64,000 nt of DNA, taken from Lycocorax pyrrhopterus obiensis. Lineage: Eukaryota; Chordata; Aves; Passeriformes; Paradisaeidae. Position numbers and translations under genes: made by a program. The notes beneath the pieces are model-generated. The model ran no database searches. It saw only the letters and a list, made by a program, of their open reading frames with translations, and had not been told where the DNA came from. Positions 13,601 through 27,800 of this stretch are shown piece by piece. The DNA lies in contig JACSVZ010000022.1 of assembly GCA_014706295.1 (NCBI GenBank), forward strand, positions 11,612,830-11,676,829. The letters are read 5' to 3'. How positions within the stretch are numbered: the first letter of the stretch is position 1; the number at the start of each line of letters is the position of its first letter.

Positions 13601-16600
13601 TGCATGGGAAAAATTGAGTTTTTCCTCTTCAACCTCCTACCCTGCAATCTATAAAGATCTTTTGACTTGTATCTTGAAAAGTTGTTGGATTTGTCCCATA
13701 ATCAGAGATTGCAGAAAACTGGTTTTATATACATGCAGCACAGTTCATATCTGGCTGCTATTTATTTCACATAGAATTTTTTTGGAAGGTATATTTTTCT
13801 GTGGCATCATATCAAAGAAATTCCGATACACATCTCCATGCACAACCATGCCATAAATCATCACTTCTCATTCATCCAGGCAAGACCCCATGTTAACTCA
13901 CACTAGAATTAGCTACAAATAATGCTCATCATTTCCATGAAATTATTTAAGCCTGTATAAACAATGACGGCACCTGCTTGTTGCTTATTGACATAAATAA
14001 TTTCATTCTCCTCCTAAATCATAGTCCAGTACTCCCTGGAAAGTCTTCCCTTCCAACCACTCAGCTCCCCCATGTCTGTACCATGCATTCCTGGTGGCAA
14101 TCTCCCACAAGAAGTCCTAACCACCAGACTAAAAGAAAATCAGCTTTGGGTTGCTAATAAGGCAAACCTGATGACAAAGACCTTTAAAATGGTGGACAGG
14201 CAAACTTTGTTCCTCTGCTGGGCCTGTCTTGGGCTACTCTTCATTCCCGTCTTCCTCTCAGATCTTGTTCCATGTTTTTTGGAGGACAGAACAAGTTTTA
14301 GGCAATGACAAGTGTGGACAGAGGAGTCCAAAGAGAGCTGAAGAAGATGTGGAAGCCAAATTTCCAGCAGACCATCTTGAACTGCTCCAGGGCTGCCTGT
14401 GCCCACACTTGGTTCCACGCCCAGAGCCTGGTTCCAGGTGTATCTGGCTGAATGTGAAGCCATGACCTTGGACCAGAGCCTGAGGTCTGGTCTCCAAGAA
14501 ACTTTTGGGCTTTTTTTTTCCAGAATCTGGGTCTGGGTCTGGAAAGAAATCCTGCAATTGGACCAGCCATGGATGGAGCAATGCCTGGGGCTGGGATATG
14601 AAGCCACAAGAAGTTTTTGGGTGCTTCAGGTCCAAGTGTGAGCTTGGGTGGTGTGAGGAGTTCTCTGAACAGGAGACGTGGCTGGAGATGTTGCAAGGTG
14701 GCCTTTCGTAATGTGACCCCGAGACAGAGGAACAGCCATAAGTCAAATTTCCCAATATTTGGGAAGGGACTTTAATGTTACTCAAGGGAAGATTTTGTAT
14801 GTGAATTTCCTTGTTGACCCATTTTCTTAGTAACAATTTTTAAAGCAAAAAATGTCGAGGAGCTCACCAAAACCAAACCTCTCATCCAGCTCAGAAAGCC
14901 ATTCTATTTCTTTAGACAGACTGTGTGATAGATCAGATTTTCTAAAAATGCATTATGTTTCAAATGCTGCTTAATAGGTCCAAATAAATTTTGCAGGGTC
15001 ATTGCTATTTACGGATAAATAGGTATATTTTTACATTTTTAATTGATTTTTAAAATTTTAAATTACGTGAATTTTTAGAACAAGTTTGTATAATCTACCT
15101 GAGAAGCCAGAGCATCACCTCAGATACAAATGCTCCCCTTCCAGACAATCGCCCAAGAGAAAAGAAAAACACCTTCACTCATACTTTTCCCAAGAGGAAG
15201 CTATTGGAAACCTCATTTTTCTGATATCCTCAGACCACCACAGTCACAGCAACATTATTGCTAGGACTAAAATGTAAGTATTTAAAGAGAAACTGAAATT
15301 CCTAAGGAATTTACCCAAAGTTGTACCATACAAAGACCCTTAGCAGTGAGTATTTTATTGGGAATGTTAAAAAGCCCAGGAGCAGGATAAGGATTTCTGT
15401 TTCTCCAACATGTGAACACTCAGGCTGAGCGAGCCCTGAGCCTCCAACCCCTTCTTCCCAACCCACAGGAGCATGTCCACATGCTCTCCATCCTCTCTCT
15501 ATCACTGGTCAGCCTCTTCTGTTCTCATCAGCTTCCTTTTCCTGAGCCAGAAACAAGGAAATCAGATACAAAAGCTCCTTCAGCTCCAGGTAGCATTGAG
15601 GCTGTGCTGGGGAGGGCTGTGGGGAGGGCTGAGGGCAGCAGCCCCTCCGAGCCCAGCGGGGTCACTGCTGCTCAGAGGTGTACAAGCAAACCCTTGCTTT
15701 TAGCACACAAACACCCCGACTTTTCTGCCTCACAGAGCAAAACCTGCTCAGAGCAGGGGTGTGGGTTCACTGTTTTTTTTAACAATAACAGTAAGGGTGG
15801 GTTTTTAATAATAAGGATAATAATACTGCATAGGAATCTTCTTTAGTATATCTTAGAGTTTGATGCCCCAGTGACACAATACTGCTTGCCTTACCTTAGT
15901 GTCTAGAGGGAGAGGGATCACACACCTTTTGATACACTATTAATCACGCTTCGAATTTAGGTAGCAGCGGGGTCCTTTTTAACTTATGAATGTGCTTTCT
16001 GGACTATCTCACTGACTGTACTCTCAATTTTGCCTGCTACTGCATGCAGCCTGAGATGAGTAGACAGCAATATGCTCCAGCTGTATCTGCACTCCCAGAT
16101 TGCTGTAGTACCTGACAAGGTAACATTGCCAAAAGCATCACTCTGGGGAGAGGCTGTCCTCCCAGTGAGCCGCCTCGCAGGGTGCTGCGGTGCTTCTGTA
16201 CGTAACACTGATATACCAAGTGTCTTTCATGCTGCAACTGGTCATCACCCCATCCCTCTGATACAGCATGCACAGACTCCATTTCTACTGCTTGTGACTA
16301 TGGGGTAAAAAAAACGTGTTTGTACCTGTGGTTCCTTCAAATGTGTAAATGGGGAGGAAAAAATACGAATTGTGTTGGCTGTGTGTCACAACCTCCTTTC
16401 CACCTGGGTGCCTCTGAAAAAGAGCATCCCAGATAGCCCTTTCTGGGCGTTTGGAGGAGCAGGCAGTGCCAAGGATGGAGGCCTGGTCTTCATTTCAAAG
16501 ATGCCATTTGAACCCACACGTGTGGGACTTGCCGTATGTCTGGTTTAATTCCCATAGGATTCTCTCACCTGCATCCAGCCCTGGGGTGCCGTGTGCGTTT

Positions 16601-18989
16601 GTGCCTGCAGCACAGCCCGAGGCACAGGGGAGAGGGTGACTTCCAAACCTTGGAAACCACTCTTTGGAAGTTCTGCCCACTCTTCTCTACAGCCCTTGGT
16701 GGTGTCGGGCACCCTGCAGCTGTGCCATAACCATTCCTCATGGAAGCATCTCTCACTCTCATATGGAGTGGTGGTGAGCTACATTTTTATCTCCATAAAT
16801 GTTTTGCCAGTGTTCTCCCCACTGCAACACCAGGCTGTCATGAGGCCTTCAGGGTTTGCCCATCTTGCTGGTGTTTGCAGTCTCTTGTATCTCTTCGCAC
16901 TGCCGCCATGAGCTGGTTTGACCCTGGCCCCATAGCCTCTCCTTTCTTGCCCAGACTATTTACCAGGGAAGCTGTAAAGCCAGAACTCTGCTCGGAGACT
17001 TGGCCTGGCATCACCAGATGCACCAGAGAGCCTTTGTGTTGTGCTAGCATGACAGCTTTGCTTTTCGTTGGCAATTTATTTGCTTCCTCATTGAGCCACT
17101 GTGGTCTCAACACATCCCTGGTTTGTTCTGCTGGAGCTTTTCCACACAGAGATGGGGTCTGTGTTGTCTGTCTGTGCCCCGTGAGGGTTCGTCCCCGTGG
17201 CTTTAGCTGATTAAAGTGAAGCAGGGATGAGGGTCTGGCTCAGGTTTTCTTGTCCAGGTGAACATCTCTGAGAAGAGCTCACAGGCTCTACCAGTGTAGA
17301 TGTTTTTGCTCCCTGAAGAGCTGTTTTCAAGACCCTTGTTCAGATGTGGTTGTGCATGCCAGCTCTAGCTCGGTAATGGGGAGAGCTGGAAAGCAGCGGG
17401 TCCAGGCTGTGCTGTTTCCAAAGCTGCCAGTGAACCTGGAAGCATCTTGCCCTCTCCTACTTCCTGTAAATACAGCTGCAGGTGATTTGTTCAAGCAGCA
17501 TCTGTTTGCCTGGTTCTGAGAAACCTGAGCTCACCACAAGGCTTTCCAAAGCTCAGTGCCAAGCCCAGGTGGGATTTCACCTGCAGCTATGCCTATAATC
17601 TTAGGGCAGGGTTAATGATTTCAGGTAGAAGCCATGCCAGAACCTCCAGTTCAGATGGTTCTGACCCCAAAACAAGGCTGAATGTCACACTGCCAGACAA
17701 GCCTCCGCTGGAATTTCAGCTCCATTTGACACTGATGACTGTGGACGTGGGGAGATGCTCTCTCCTTCCCACTCCACACAAGAAAAGGTCAGCACAAGCC
17801 TTGCAAGCCACAATGGGAAAATGCCTCCTTATTTTAGCATGCCATGGGCACCTCCCGTTAAAGCAGAAGCAGCATTTCACAGGAATCCCTTAAACCTGAC
17901 CAACACAGTGGCCATGACCTAGTGTTTTCCATATGCAGTGATGCTCATGAAAAGGACTGAGCACAGATGTAGATGTGTAGGTCTCAGTTCTTTAGCATCT
18001 CCACAGACACCATGTTCAGCCTTGCTGAGGACCTGAGGAGAAGTCATCAAGGCTGGTGACAGGTCTTTTCTGTCCTGCCTGGTTATTCACACTGGTCCAG
18101 CATCTTCCCTGGAGCTTCCCCATGCTCCTGTCAGCAGGCAGGATTGAGACCTTTCTTTGTTGATTACTCTTCCCTCCCCCCCAAACCCCTAAAATTTGAA
18201 TTTTCTTCACTTTTTCCCAAAAAATTCACGCACAGTGTAGAGTACCTGAGACTTCCAGGAACACCGAGGCAAAACAAGATATAGCTGATAAATGACAGAG
18301 ATTTTGTTATTTTAAATCAAGAGCAGATTTTAAACATAGTTGCAGTTGCTGCGTGGTGTATCAAATGCTTTAGAGGATTCAAGAAATTATTCTTATAAAT
18401 GTTTTATTCTTTTTCAGTAATTCATAGAGGTGGGTGCCACTGTTCTTATACAGCAACAACGCTCAACACATTAAAACTGTATTCCTGTTTCTCCAATATA
18501 GACACTGTATTTATGAAATTTATCTTGCTTGGTGTCACTTTGGCACATTATCCACATGTACTGCACACGGATTGCACATTGCATACCTCGTGCTGATAGG
18601 TATCTCTACATGTAATCAACATATGTGCGTTGAACAGACACCAAAGTGTCACCTGCCTGGTTTGTGATGGGACTCAGCATAACTGGGAAAAGGGAAAAAA
18701 TGAACATCCTATTTTGTTAAGAAATTCACTGCATTTGAATGCTTCTTTAAACAAATTTTATCAGGAAGCTAAAATATGAGATTGCCTCTGTGATGTTAAT
18801 TAAAAAATACCTGAACAAAACGAACACACACAGCCCATAAATACTTAACAGCTACTGTATTCCTATATATTCTTCATTGCTATTCATCTGAACTGTAAAT
18901 TCTGTACAGATTGAATGAAGCTCACAGTTTATCTTTGTCATAACCTGCAAGATAAAAGGACAACACAACTTTGGCTGCAGAAGCGTGTG
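13601..18989. other. Noncoding stretch: distal KCNQ2 3' UTR or intergenic
   Basis: No supported gene. AT-rich sequence lies around 14900-15080 (including AATAAA near 14985) and near 15780-15835. The largest open frames (for example 14258-14836 on the minus strand) have no recognisable domain and overlap one another, as expected by chance. Some of this may belong to an extended neuronal KCNQ2 3' UTR; I cannot decide. Confidence 0.5.
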
Positions 18990-19063
18990 CACGTGGTTCG
19001 AGTACCTGCACCCACGTGTGGCTGTACGGGCACGTGGGTATGAACACGTGTGCACACGTGTTC
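18990..19063. promoter_or_regulatory. Cluster of five CACGTG E-boxes with a 22-bp palindrome
   Basis: CACGTG occurs at 18990, 19013, 19031, 19045 and 19055, five copies in 71 bp. The last two lie inside a perfect 22-bp palindrome at 19042-19063. CACGTG is the core site of USF, MYC/MAX and CLOCK/BMAL1-type bHLH factors. Regulatory function is inferred. Confidence 0.5.
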
Positions 19064-20130
19064 TTGATCAAAACAGATAAAGCTGCATCGGAGGTGCACA
19101 GCGGGAGGAAAAACTCTGTTTTAGAGTGAGACAGTGGGTAAAATAAAACCAAATTACTTCTTCAATAATTTGTTTCATTCGAAAAAGAAGATTTGCAGAG
19201 GGGATTGGTGTGTGGCTGCCATCCCAAGGAGAAATCCCACTTCTGAAGGCAGCACAGGCCACGCAGCAGAGCGATGCAGTTCTTCGAGTGATAATTTCTT
19301 TGGCTTCCTTTCAAACAAACAAATATAATAGAGTGGCCAGTGCCAACTTCAAGTCCAAAAAGCCCATTCCTAAGATGTGTGGCCAAACAGTTGTCCTGTG
19401 CCACTGGAGATCCAAGGGCAAAGTCTTTCTGTGCTGTGCCAGGGTGTCCCACGGCAGCGGTGCTGACTGAGGGCAGTGCCAGGGTCTCCCACAAACCTGC
19501 TGCCCAGGCAGAAGATCCCAGTGCCCCCTGGGTCTTACCTTTGCCTACATTTAAAAAGCCTCTAGGTAAGAGATGTTTAAGAAAAGAAACGTTAAAAGCC
19601 CATCTTTGATCTTAGAGTTATGGAAGAAATGACAGTATTACAACCAATAAATTGGATTTTCCAAGCAGGCCAGCCTGCAGACTCCAATTGCCCCTACACA
19701 GAGATTTCACCAGCCTCACCAAATGAATCATCCTCTAGTACTGAATTTTGCCAGTGTTTTCACAGACATAAGATTTATATTGGGTAGAGCTTACCCTTCA
19801 GTATTTAATCTAAATAAACAAAGGCACGAAGAGCTAACTTTTCTGGTTTAATACTGCTGGATGCCTTGAATAAATAGTAATCAGATTTTTGCATTGGCCT
19901 GAAATTCATGTCTGGGTCCAAAGTTCTCAGCTGTAAGAGCTGATTCAGCCCCAAACAGGTTACTGAGCAAAGGGCACATCCCTTGCTGGAGTGTATTGCC
20001 GCTTCCCTGAGATACCTTGACACTACCACGGTTTATAACAGCATCTGGCTCATTTGGCCTTACCTGGGCTAAAAATGGTTCATGCTTTTGTCCTGACAGT
20101 GAGAGCTGAGAGGTGAATTTCCCAGTGGGA

Positions 20131-20174
20131 CGAGTGCGGGGCCGCACGCCCGCGTCTCCCGCTCGGAAAGCTCC
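20131..20174. promoter_or_regulatory. Short isolated CpG cluster
   Basis: I count nine CpG dinucleotides in 44 bp within otherwise CpG-poor sequence. It is much too short for a standard CpG island. It could be a GC-rich factor-binding patch or the remnant of a retained unmethylated element. Confidence 0.4.
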
Positions 20175-23100
20175 GGGGCTCACTTGAGCTGGGAAGTTTG
20201 GTTGTCCTTTAGAAAGCAAAGACAGCTGCTGCTTTGCTTCCTTTCATTTGCTCTGTTGCCTTGGCTTTCTTGCACTTTCGTTTCATCTCCAAAGAATCTC
20301 TCATAATGCCTTTGGTACTTATGTACAATTTGAAAACATTTTGTATGTATGGAATGAGACACACTTTTTCTCCTGTAAAATAGCAATCGGATTTCTTTTC
20401 TCTCTCTTCTTTTTTTTTTCTTTTTTTTTTCTTTCGGTGAATGTGTAATTTCCTCTGTACATTTCAATCATGACTTTGTGCAATGTACATTTTATAGGGA
20501 CAGGTGCCAAGGGAAGGAAAACCTGTAGTTTTCCTAAGGGACTGGCTAGAAGCCGACAGACACAGTCACACATGGTTTTACATGAGCACCGTGGAAAAGC
20601 GACATAGCCCAGACTTTTACACTGAAGCATTGAGCGTGGGTCAGCTTGTACCTTCACAGGAATGACTGTGGCAGCTGCAAAACTCTTTATGTGTGGTGTG
20701 AAAACCAACAGCGACGGTTGCAACCGGAAGGGAAATGGAGGAAAATTAAATAATCACAATCATTAATTTAAGCCTCAAAGCATCAGAATGGAAAATTTGC
20801 ATTCAGTAAAAATACCAGAGATTTAACCTTCATGAGATGAAATACACATTTATTTTTCTTTGCACTTCTTCTGTTCTCTTTGTTTCTTCATTTCTGGGGA
20901 TTTCTTGGTACTTTGGGGACATATTTAATGGCAGGTGAAGAGGAGAGAAATGGAGACATGAGTTCTTGGCATTAAACCTCCACACATTCTTATTTCCAAT
21001 GTTATAATATATTTTTCTTTCTGATGTATAAGATAAAGCTCAGAAATCTAAAGTGCCCTTAGTTACAAGGGCACTGCCCCTTCAGAGTCTTTTAACAATA
21101 TTGACTCTCTTAAGGTTCAACATCAACCACATCCTGACAGATTAAAGATGGTTACTGAAGCTTTTCATCCCCTGTGCCAGCTCCTTTTCACCCTGTTAAA
21201 AATGGAGGTTGGGGTCATCGAGGTGGGCTCAGAGCCAAGAAATGGCACTGGGAAGGGAGTTACCCATGAGTTACTTTGCTTACCAGGCATCAGCCCTAAA
21301 TTAAAAAAGCTGGATTTCAGAGCACTGTCAAGGAGTGAAGTGGATTGACTGACAGTATTTCGTGTAGTGAGGCTGGTTGAAGAAACAACAGTTCCATTTT
21401 GTAAGAGAAAAGAAAAATTAAAATCCCTTCCTCCATACTGATATTTTTCCCAGAAAGATGTAGCATGAGAATCTGGATGATCCAGGGCCTGGGTTTTAGA
21501 AAGCCTGCCAGCCATTTGGGCAAGGCAGTGACAGAGGCTTGGCAGAGGGAACAGTGTGCCCAGGCACAGAGGCCCTGCTTGTGCCAGAGGCCTTGGCTCA
21601 AAGCCTTCAGCAGCCCCATCCTCCCCAGAGCCATTAGAGAAGTCCAGGTGTGAGCATTTCCCGATGGACACAGCACGCTGAGTGGCCTTCAATAACATCA
21701 TTCTATTTCATCTCATTAGGTTTCACACCAGTGAGATAAACAGGAAGATTCTCAGTTTGCCGAGGCGCATTCCCCAGTCATCTGCAGGGGATTATGTGCT
21801 GCATCCAACCATGGTTCTGCTGCATCCCACAGGGATGCTGGTGGAGCCAGATGTGGCACCTGCTGTGCCAGAGCAGAGCTGCCAAGCAGACCTGAAGCCC
21901 TTGCCCACGTCTGCCAAGCCAAGAGAGGAGACCAGCAGGAGGAGGCATTGCTTTTCCTTGGATATCGGCCTCTTGATAGTCTGGAAAAATCAGGAAGGCC
22001 CTTCCCCTGCAGCAGAGGTAAATATTGGAGTCTTAGGAAAAAATTTATATGAATATAAACTTTCTACATCCCTTAGGACTGCAGTTGCTATCATAGGAAC
22101 GCATCTACCAGGTCTTCTCACAGATAAAGCTCCTTAAGGGAAACTGATTTTTATTCAGAGTCTTTGCCCTCAGTGCTGTTTAGCTCTTGGTCCATCAGGA
22201 TGCCAGGAGCTGTGTCCCAGGGAGCTGTGATAATGACTTTCAGTAACTTGACGATGATCCTGTGCAGGTTCACGGCCCCCTGACACTAACTAAGTTTCAG
22301 AATTTGAGTAAAAGTGGTTTTCCCAAATTCGCCCAGTTATTTGGGATTGCATATGCAGCCTGAAGTTCTGCAGGAGGAACTCATTTCCAAAAACTCTGAT
22401 GTGCTCTGTTCCGAAGCAGAATCCCAGTCTGGGCAGTTTTTTGCCTTGTTTGCTGACTAATTAAACCATTTGCTATCCTTGAAAATTAAAGAAACATTTC
22501 TTCCTTATTCACTGGAGGGGTAAGCAGGTGTTGCAAGACTCAGTTTGTAAAACCTCAAACCTACTTTTGGGCACTGCATTTAAGACACCCGAAGCTGATG
22601 CTTCTCAGTCCAAGGTGGAAAAAAAGCCAACCCCAGCTTTTGATCCCCAAAACACCTGATTCCAGCATTGTGGTTTCCAGCTTGGGCTGGGCAGAAACCT
22701 TTTTCCTTTAAGAAGCTGTGCAATAACTCAGTGGCAGAACAGTGAATGAAATCTCTCTGATCCATTACATGCTACTCCAGCTCTGCTCTGGGGTATAATT
22801 TACCTTTATTGCTTTCTTGGCAGCTGTTTCCTGTTTCCTGATGAAACCCTGTTTCCATCAATAGTAACCTAATGGTGGTTTTGGGCATAAAGTGTCTTTC
22901 TGGAAAGAGAAACCATTTTCAGCAAGGTGGTCACTCTCTTCATGCAAGGAAGTTAATAATACATAGTTAAAAGGAAAGGCAGACAGAAATTGAAGTGGAA
23001 GGCAGAGGGCATGGGACACACTTTAGAGGATTACGTAATTTGGCATGAATAAGGAATTCAGTGAATAATGGAACATGAGATTTTCATACAAAACTCATGT

Positions 23101-23926
23101 GCAATTTTTTTTTATCTCCTTGCTCGTGAAGGACCATTAGCATGAGACAAGTCAGAGATGGAGAGAGGAGGTTTTTGGACACACCTAAAAAGCTGACAAG
23201 ATTACTCTTTACACCATGGTTGCTAAATAAAATGAATAAATGTCCCTGAGCTCCTCTTTCCACTTCGAATTTCAGAGATTTCTCAGCTTCAGTTGAGCCA
23301 GTCGCAGACATTCCCCCATGACCAGACCTATAAATTACACATTTCCCAATGATTTATTGAACAAATGTTTTAGATGCACTGACACACTTTATCACTCCAA
23401 CTTTCTAGTACCAAAAATGAGTGGAAATCCTCGCGGTTTTCTTTTTCTCCCTCTGTCACTGGTCAGCACTGGTGTGAGGGTTTTGTTGAAGGGGCACGTC
23501 TTTAATTTCTGTAGCTTTTGAGCACAAAAGCAGTGCATGGGTTCGGGGCTGGTTCTCCAAACTAAATAAAAACAACAGTCTCTGTGTCTTTTCAGGTCCT
23601 GATTTCTTCTTAAAGGATAGATGCTAAAATATTATTTTATTGTTGGCCTTTTCCTGACTCAGCTGAAGCTTTTACTGAAATCAGAGTATGAAGAAGCCAG
23701 TGAATATAAACCAATGAATACACTTTTAATTGAGTGGTTAAACCAAACAGCAGCAAGGCACAACAGATGAACTGGGAGAACTGGTGCTCCACGTAATCCC
23801 ATCTGCCATTCATCGGTGGAGCATCACTAGGGCAGGTACTGGAGTGGCTCAAGGCTGCAATTTCCTCTCCAGCCCATCCTGCAGAAAAGCTGGAGCTGCT
23901 CTCCGGGAGGAGGGAGGTGAGCAGCC

Positions 23927-23954
23927 CTCCGCGGAGCTGGACCCTAGAGGGCAG
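23927..23954 (+). promoter_or_regulatory. Palindrome CTCCGCGGAG next to a CTCF-like core
   Basis: CTCCGCGGAG at 23927-23936 is a perfect palindrome. CCCTAGAGGGCAG at 23942-23954 matches the CTCF core pattern SYAGRKGGCRS but not the preceding CCA. Sites between two genes can act as insulators; here this is only a motif match. Confidence 0.25.
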
Positions 23955-24817
23955 AACGAACTTGCTGCTGAGCTGGAAACCCGCCCGCGGCTGCTCAGCA
24001 TCACCTCGGTGGAGCACACTCACTGCCTCCCTTTTCCAGCTGAACTTCTGGGTCCTGCGGAGTCCAGGAAACCACATTCCTGCTGGTGATTACAGCTAAG
24101 AACCAACTGGACAAACACAGTGAGGACTCCCAGGGAAGCATCACAACCGGATACCTTGGAGCTGTTTTTCTGGGGAGAAGCAGGAGATTGCTCCCAGAAT
24201 TGAGCATACACACAGGCTGTGCCCCAAAACTCAGTGGCTCAAAGCATCTGGATTTCATTTCTCCTAAATAAGGGAAGAAAGCAGGCAAATTTGGGGTCTT
24301 CCCTGATTTAACAAGACTCCCTTAAGATGTCTCAGCCTTGCTTTTGACAGAGTGGAAACAGCACTGTTGCCAAAAAAATAAAGGCATTCAGTGAACCTGG
24401 GTCCCTAAATGGGGCAAAACATGTTTTCTTGCAAGGAATGGGGTATTCTGTGAAGTGGGAAAAGCTACTGTGTGGGAAGAACCAGAGACAGGAATATTAA
24501 TGTTTCCTGGCCTCTTGCCCTTCAAGCTGAGGGTGGGAGGAGAAGAAACATTATTTAGGTTTTATTACATTATTTATTGATAGCATCGAATATATTATTC
24601 AAGGCTTCCTCCTCATCTGAGGTCTGCAGGCTTTTTGTTCAGCGTGGCAGGAAGGGCTGGGGTGGGCGGAGATCCTGTCTTGTTTTCCCCATCTCGGCCA
24701 CATCCCTGCGAGTATTTTCATAGTAAAATAAGGAATTTTAGATTAATGTCCCGTGAAAAGGCAGCACTCCAGCAGGACATGGTTGGTGTGCCGGGCTGTG
24801 CAGCCACGAGCCTCTCC

Positions 24818-24831
24818 CCAGCAGAGGGTGC
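24818..24831 (+). promoter_or_regulatory. CTCF-like motif
   Basis: CCAGCAGAGGGTGC fits the CTCF consensus CCASYAGRKGGCRS with one key mismatch (GGT for GGC) in the same orientation as the site at 23942. Low-confidence motif call. Confidence 0.25.
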
Positions 24832-27800
24832 AGGAGCTTTATTTCCAGAGTCGGTGGCTCCTCGCATGTTTAATTTGGGATATTTATTAATGCAGTGCTG
24901 GTAAGCTGCCCCTGAGTTCCTTCACCTGCATTGTGTCCTGCAGATTACAGAGACTGGGCTCACCTCATCCATATCCAAAGGTTTGTCCTGTGAGAGAGGA
25001 AGGAGCTCCCTCGTAGGTTCAGGTGTATTTCAGCTGGAGGGATAACTGCACTATTTCCCCCCATCTTGCCCAATTGCAGGCTGTCCCGTGTGGAGCAGAG
25101 CTGTTTAGCTAATGGACACACAGCTCTTTGAAGATGCATGGCCCTCTGTAAAGCCCTGCTCTGATTTCTCTGCATTACCCATAAAAGGCAGTGCTGCAAT
25201 TCATCTTCCACCGCAGCCTGGAAGCCTTCGGGACCAGCTGAAGAGCTGATTTACTTCATCCTTTCCTAATGAAGAGAGGGTTGGGAGGCTGAAGTTGGCC
25301 TTTGAAGGAGATGCTCCATGATGGATATTGATAGGGAGGGTGTTTGATAGAGCAATGGGGTGGCTGAGAGAGGAATAAAGGCGGATTGTTTGCAAACCAA
25401 ATTTCTGCAGGTATAAAGTGGGTGAGGCGGTGTTATGCAAAATGCAAAAAAGCCACTTTCATGGGCTGGAGTTCAGCAAAAGTGGGATAAACACCACTGG
25501 TTCTGCAGAAATATGAGCTCTTCAGGCATCCCGTTTGCCCACAGCATCCCAAACTGCTTGGCAGAGCAACCTCTGCACTCACATGGAGGCATTGGGACAC
25601 AAAGGGACAGGGTGAAGGCTCCTGCTGTTGTCCAGTGGCTGAGGCTTAGCTTGGAGGAAGCACGAAAAAACCCAAGATCACCAACACAAAATTCGGCAGC
25701 ATTTGAGAATATTATCTGCCACATTATGGGGTTGTACAGGAGTTAATCTTAAAAAGGCTTTTCACCACATTGCCTTCAAAATGGGAATTTTGATCAAACT
25801 GATTGAACCTCAAAGCTGCACCTCAATCATCCCAGGTGAATGAGGACCTGGAAAAGCAAAAAAGCAATCAAGAAACATTTCAATTCCTTTCATTTCCAAG
25901 ATTTACAGTACCCAGAAACCACCAGTACCAACAAATGGGATGAAAGCTCAGTCCTGTGCTGTGCAGAGAGAAAATTTCTTTAAAATGTCAATGGATGGAT
26001 GTGCCAGGTGCTGAGCTTTATTCAGCATTCACCCTCTTGCTGTACAAGAAAGAAATAAGAGTCACTGAAAGGAAGGATCCAGCTGAAGAATGAAAGAGAA
26101 GCCAACCCTGGCCTGCAATGATAAATCCTGCTCCTTAATTCAGCACTGCTGCAGAGACTTTTGTTCCTGCCCTGCTTCCAAGCAGAAAAGGTTTGATTCC
26201 CAAAGCCTGTTTTCTTCTTCAGTCTTCACAGATATTGATCTGTATGAAAATGGATTTTAGGAAAAGGAGGGAGAAAACAGCCCCATGACCTTCACATTTA
26301 TTCAGCAGTCAGAGTCACTTGAAAAATGTCTTGATTATAGCTCGGCAATTTTCTCTGGCTGGGCAGCTGATGCAGGCAGGAGAGCGACACAGCAGCAGAA
26401 TTTGCCTCTGAATGAAGAATTGTTTCAGTGAGGGCTTTGTCCTATTCAGCCCCTGTGAAGCAGAGCCCAGGTAAGTGGTTTTGTGAACACAGCTCTCTCT
26501 GGTGTGCAGGTCAGTGGGTGCAGCTGCACTGGGGCTGTTTGCTTCTATGAGAGAGTTGGTGAGGTCCCCATCACCCCCACCCAGATGTGTTCCTCTAACC
26601 CTCACCATGTGGGATGCCCAGCATCCTTCCCAGAAGCCACACAGCTGGGCTCCAGTGCCACATGTGACTCGTGGGACAGCAACCAGGACGCTCCGAGCAC
26701 TGCTCACGTGCCACTAATAAATCCTTATAATAAATACATCCTTCTTAGGCAGTGGGGCATGCAGGGAACCACAGGACAAGTGCAGGGACTGGAACTTTAG
26801 TGGCCATGACTGAGCATAAGCAGAGTTTTGGACTCCTACAGTGAAGGCATCTGATAAAGCCAGAGTCTGCTGAAGGCAGAACACAGAGCTTTGCTCATGT
26901 GGTTTTGGAAAAAGTCTTAAAAATTCTCTGCTTAGGGATGTTGTATTAACAGGAGGTCGGAGAAGTTTCCAGGCATCTCAGAGATGTGGTGGCAGGTGGG
27001 ATTGGTGTCTGATTTCTGGAAATCCTTGCTCTTGTCAGTCCTTGCACTGTAGTTTCCATTTTTGTGCAAGGTATGAGTTATGCTAAGGAAAAAAAAAAAA
27101 AGAGCAACTTCTACAGAGGAAAAGAGAGGTTCTGTTCTCTTGCCTTTGGCTAAAGTATCTGCAGTATTGTTGGCAAAATAAAAGGAAAAACCAAGCTTTG
27201 TTTTTCACGGACATGTGGGCAGAGAGCCAGAGGGCTTATGAAGAAAGCTCCAAACTGGCCCTGACCTCTCCCTCCTGGGCAGAGATTTCCCCTTGCCTGG
27301 GGGTTGTTATGAGGATCTGCTCTCTTCACAAGGATTTTTAAAAGCATTTAATGAGTTCCCTGTTCAGAAATCAAAAGCCAACACAACAGCACCACAGTCT
27401 GCTCTTCACATCTCAGGGATACGATCTCCAGTGTTATGTCCCTCTCTGGAGCAGTAAAGGCAGGCATAGAAAATAAATAAATACCGTAAATACCTGTTAG
27501 TCCAAAAACCTCCAGCCACCAACTGTATGCACAGTCAAGGCAGCTTTCCTTGGGACAACCACTGAAAGAAATCCTCTGCTGGAGACACTCATTAATCCCC
27601 CGTGGAGAGAAGACACAGAGAAGCTCTGAAAGCACCTTCAGATGTTGAGAGGTCCTGGGTTTTGCCTTCTGTAGAGCTGCAGATGCAGAATCCTGGCCAA
27701 TTCCTGTCATGCCACTATTTGCTGAGTGAATTAAAAGTCTGTGCTTATCACGGGCACACAAAACAAGCGTTATCTCTGTAATTAGACTGTTAAAACCACA

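Noticed and set aside
14258..14836. 192-codon minus-strand open frame
   Set aside because: It has no recognisable domain, sits among overlapping open frames on both strands, and has low-complexity composition typical of chance frames.
21682..22137. 151-codon plus-strand open frame
   Set aside because: I recognise no homology, and there is no promoter, splice or conservation signal to support it.
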